Source: Acholoe squamosa (Eukaryota > Annelida > Polychaeta > Phyllodocida > Polynoidae). From it: a stretch of 64,000 bases of DNA. This document shows positions 61,855-64,000 of the stretch, in pieces (positions within the stretch are counted from its first letter, which is position 1; the number at the start of each line of letters is the position of its first letter). A model generated the notes under the pieces. That model had not been told where the DNA came from. It was given only the letters and a program-made list of their open reading frames with translations, and made no database searches. The stretch is taken from assembly GCA_949317995.1 (NCBI GenBank), contig OX439037.1, positions 52,858,080 through 52,922,079 on the forward strand, read 5' to 3'. The position numbers and the translations under genes are program-made.

Positions 61855-62183
61855 CCCGGGGGGGGGGGACACTCACTATATGCCACAGCCAGGAGTGTGT
61901 GGCTGGCAAGGTCACTTTTTAGCCAAAATCCCTCTCACTAAGGCCTGGTTTTGGTCAAAATTCCTCTCACCAAGGGTCACTTCTAGCCAAAATCCCTTTC
62001 ACCAAGGGTCACTTTTCTCATATTTTGACCCTGCACGTCAAAATAAGTACCAGTTTTCGGGATTTCCATCAAAATTTCTGCCAAATATGGTCAGTTTTGA
62101 TAAATATTCCGCATATCAAGGGTAAATTTCAAAATAAAAAACTTAACTGTGAACATTTTTTTACCAAAATCCCTCTCACCAAG
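61855..62183 (+). repeat. CCAAAATCCCTCTCACCAAG short tandem repeat
   Basis: About six units of 28-30 bp (TAGCCAAAATCCCTCTCACC plus AAGGGTCACTTT) follow a G tract. The Gypsy LTR starts at its right edge, so the LTR inserted into this repeat. Confidence 0.6.
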
Positions 62184-62367
62184 TGTTGTGAGATCCGCGT
62201 CACTCGCGTCTACCGCGCAGTGCTGCCGCATGGTGTTAAAAGTAGATACTACTGTAACTAACGTTGTAACCGTACTTCCGCATTTCCGTTATTAAAACAA
62301 CTGTTGTTCCGGCCATGTCGTCGTCCACATGAGTTTCTCACTGAGCAGATAAACCCATCTTAAAACA
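62184..62367 (+). mobile_element. 5' LTR of a Gypsy retrotransposon
   Basis: The block runs TGTTGTGAGATCC...CTTAAAACA, with TG/CA ends, 184 bp. It is directly followed by a primer-binding site. The 3' LTR is outside the window, so the left end is inferred. Such short LTRs occur in Mag-like Gypsy clades. Confidence 0.65.
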
Positions 62368-62385
62368 TGGTGTCAGAAGTGAGGA
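62368..62385 (+). other. Primer-binding site, tRNA-Leu type
   Basis: TGGTGTCAGAAGTGAGGA begins at the base after the LTR. Apart from two changes it complements the 3' end of tRNA-Leu (TGGTGTCAGGAGTGGGAT expected). Confidence 0.75.
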
Positions 62386-62879
62386 TTTTTTGACCATCTG
62401 CCAGTGGAAACAACAACAATGAACAACTAGACTTTAGTCAATAATGTGAGAGTATTTTTGAGGGTGGATGGCAGGTTGGTAAGGAGATATTTGTGGGTGA
62501 ATTTCAACAATTGAGACAACAACACTGGACCACCGGTAAGGCTGAATATTTTATTCCTAGTCAGTCAAGTCAAGTCTACAAGTCAGTCAAGTCAACATAT
62601 TCAGTCAAAGTCAAGTCACTGTCAACCTGTGGTTATTGTCAGATACAAATTGTGCCGTATTTGACATTGTCAAGTCCATGTAAAGACAATTGATGTAGTC
62701 ACCCTACTTCACCAAACCTTGCCACTCTATACCTAAGCCCCTCAAATAAGCCGCCAAGTCTAGTAGGTGCCTGTCTACAGTGGTACGCACTAGTGTGTAA
62801 CAGTCAAGTCAGTCAAGAGAATCAGTGACATTTTTCTTAATACATACAAAGCACTAGTAGGCCTACCCACCTCGTCAAA

Positions 62880-64000
62880 ATGCCTAAATATCAGCCGCCA
62901 GAGCCATTCGACTTCACTAAACCGGCATCATGGCCGGATTGGAAAACCAGGTTTTCTCGTTATTTTATTCTCGAGAAGATCCGTGATGAGGAGCCGGACG
63001 TGCAAGTTTCAGCCCTGGTATATACTATGGGCCGCCAGGCTGAACATATCTACAAGTCCTTTAAGTTTGCCGCACGCCCCGAGCCCACAGACGACGAGCC
63101 CGATCCGGTCGACCCGAAAGACGATTTCGAAACAGTTTTGAAGAAATTTGACGACTATTTTGTCCCGCGGAAGAACACCATCCACGAGCGAACAAAATTC
63201 TACCAGCGCTCGCAGAAACAAGGTGAGTCAGTCGAATGCTTCGTAAGAAATCTGCATGAGCTTGCAGAGCACTGCAACTTCGAGGAGAAGGAAGACGAAC
63301 ATATCCGCGATCGTTTAATCGCCGGAATGTTAGACAAGGAGCTATCTCGCGAATTGCAGATGGAGCAAGACACCTTGACGCTTGCAACAGCTACCGATAA
63401 AGCGCGACACAAGGAGCTCGTGGAGTCGACCCAGAAGGAAGACACGTCAGTCAATGCCGTCCACAATAGAAGCCAGGGATACAAAAAGTCAACGCGTCAG
63501 CCACAGTCAAATCAAGGTCAGTCAAGGTCAAGGTCAGGAGGTCAGTCGAAGCAGAAGTGCCCAAATTGTGGATACGTGCACAGGTCGCCAGGGCCCAATG
63601 CCTGCCCTGCGATCGGGAAAACGTGCAAGTCCTGCCAGAAAGTCGGACACTTTGCCTCAATGTGTCGTAATAAGAGCGTCAGAGAAGTCTACGACGATAC
63701 CGAGGGAGAAGCCCAGTTTTGTGGTGCGGTGAACTTTGACAACTTCATCGGTGCCATAGACTGCGACGACAGTGGCTCAGCCTGGAAAGTCACACTAGAC
63801 CTCGGAACGTCATCCGAGACGTTCAAGATAGACACGGGTGCAGACGTCTCCATAATGTCCTATTTGAACTACCTCAAGGTGAAGCCGCGACCACCCCTAA
63901 AAGACGTCAAAGTCAAATTGTCAAGCCCGGGGGGTCCACTCAGTTGTCGAGGACAGTTCATTGCCAACACCGTCTACAAGGGCCAGAAGTACAACTTCCG
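62880..64000 (+). CDS. Gypsy gag-pol, 5' part (runs off window)
   Basis: A single open frame of at least 373 codons starts MPKYQPPEPFDFTKPASWPD. A capsid-like gag (WPDWKTRFSRYFIL...FYQRSQKQGESVECF) is followed by a zinc-knuckle pair (CPNCGYVH...CKSCQKVGHFASMC) and a retropepsin with catalytic KIDTGADVSIMS. Gag and protease share one frame with no stop. The 512 bp between LTR and ATG form a long leader with repeated CAGTCAAGTCA. No frameshift or stop appears, so this copy is probably young. It lies in sense orientation in the intron after CNNM-type exon 7. Confidence 0.88.
   Translation, partial: MPKYQPPEPFDFTKPASWPDWKTRFSRYFILEKIRDEEPDVQVSALVYTMGRQAEHIYKSFKFAARPEPTDDEPDPVDPKDDFETVLKKFDDYFVPRKNTIHERTKFYQRSQKQGESVECFVRNLHELAEHCNFEEKEDEHIRDRLIAGMLDKELSRELQMEQDTLTLATATDKARHKELVESTQKEDTSVNAVHNRSQGYKKSTRQPQSNQGQSRSRSGGQSKQKCPNCGYVHRSPGPNACPAIGKTCKSCQKVGHFASMCRNKSVREVYDDTEGEAQFCGAVNFDNFIGAIDCDDSGSAWKVTLDLGTSSETFKIDTGADVSIMSYLNYLKVKPRPPLKDVKVKLSSPGGPLSCRGQFIANTVYKGQKYNF

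Overview
The window is animal nuclear DNA, probably from a marine invertebrate and most likely a lophotrochozoan. The evidence is small exons with GT/AG introns, metazoan-type gene families, TTAGGG-type interstitial repeats, a SINE ending in a CACTCACTCA tail, and a dense load of non-LTR, YR, LTR and MITE-like elements. No bacterial operon logic applies. The species assignment is inference. Nearly all protein-coding host sequence is split into exons of 35-260 nt, which a long-ORF search misses.

Three host genes can be rebuilt from splice signals and matching intron phases. (1) Plus strand, 1397-24321: a seven-transmembrane receptor of the cAMP-receptor-like (Dicty_CAR/GPR157-type) group. Twelve common exons are followed by two candidate C-terminal exons (16187 and 24211) that fit the same phase; the N-terminus is not seen. 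(2) Minus strand, about 42073 down to 30571: the 3' part of a gene ending in an IAP-type C3HC4 RING finger, preceded by Ser/Thr/Gln-rich exons. (3) Plus strand, 47501-61828 and running off the window: a DUF21/CBS (CNNM-type) membrane protein that resembles the plant/fungal branch of the family more than vertebrate CNNM1-4. Genes 2 and 3 are head to head across about 5 kb of non-coding DNA.

The introns hold most of the mobile DNA. An almost complete Ngaro-type tyrosine-recombinase retrotransposon with split direct repeats (5941-10819) begins 24 bp after a receptor exon. A degraded LINE (about 21050-23620) lies between the two receptor C-terminal exons. A 6.2-kb LINE (about 31865-38120, minus) lies in the RING-gene intron. 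Its ORF1 carries a NADAR (YbiA-like ADP-ribose/guanine N-glycosidase-type) domain joined to an SGNH esterase domain, followed by an endonuclease/RT ORF2; this is the most unusual protein architecture here. The LINE sits between 22-35 bp inverted repeats with TTA duplications, 7.85 kb apart. The CNNM-type gene carries a Gypsy gag/protease fragment (51.8-52.9 kb) and, at the right edge, a fresh-looking Gypsy element with LTR, tRNA-Leu-type primer site and open gag-pol frame (62184 to the window end).

Smaller repeats include four copies of one SINE, each flanked by visible 10-12 bp target duplications, several PIF/Harbinger-like G-rich MITEs with TTA duplications, and a TA-flanked foldback family whose ends read TACCGTAATCTCCCGCG. 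There is a 12 x 43-bp minisatellite made from a receptor exon-intron junction and a 1.4-kb minisatellite of about 37-bp units. Coordinates of exons come from splice consensus and phase, not from transcripts; ends of repeats are approximate.
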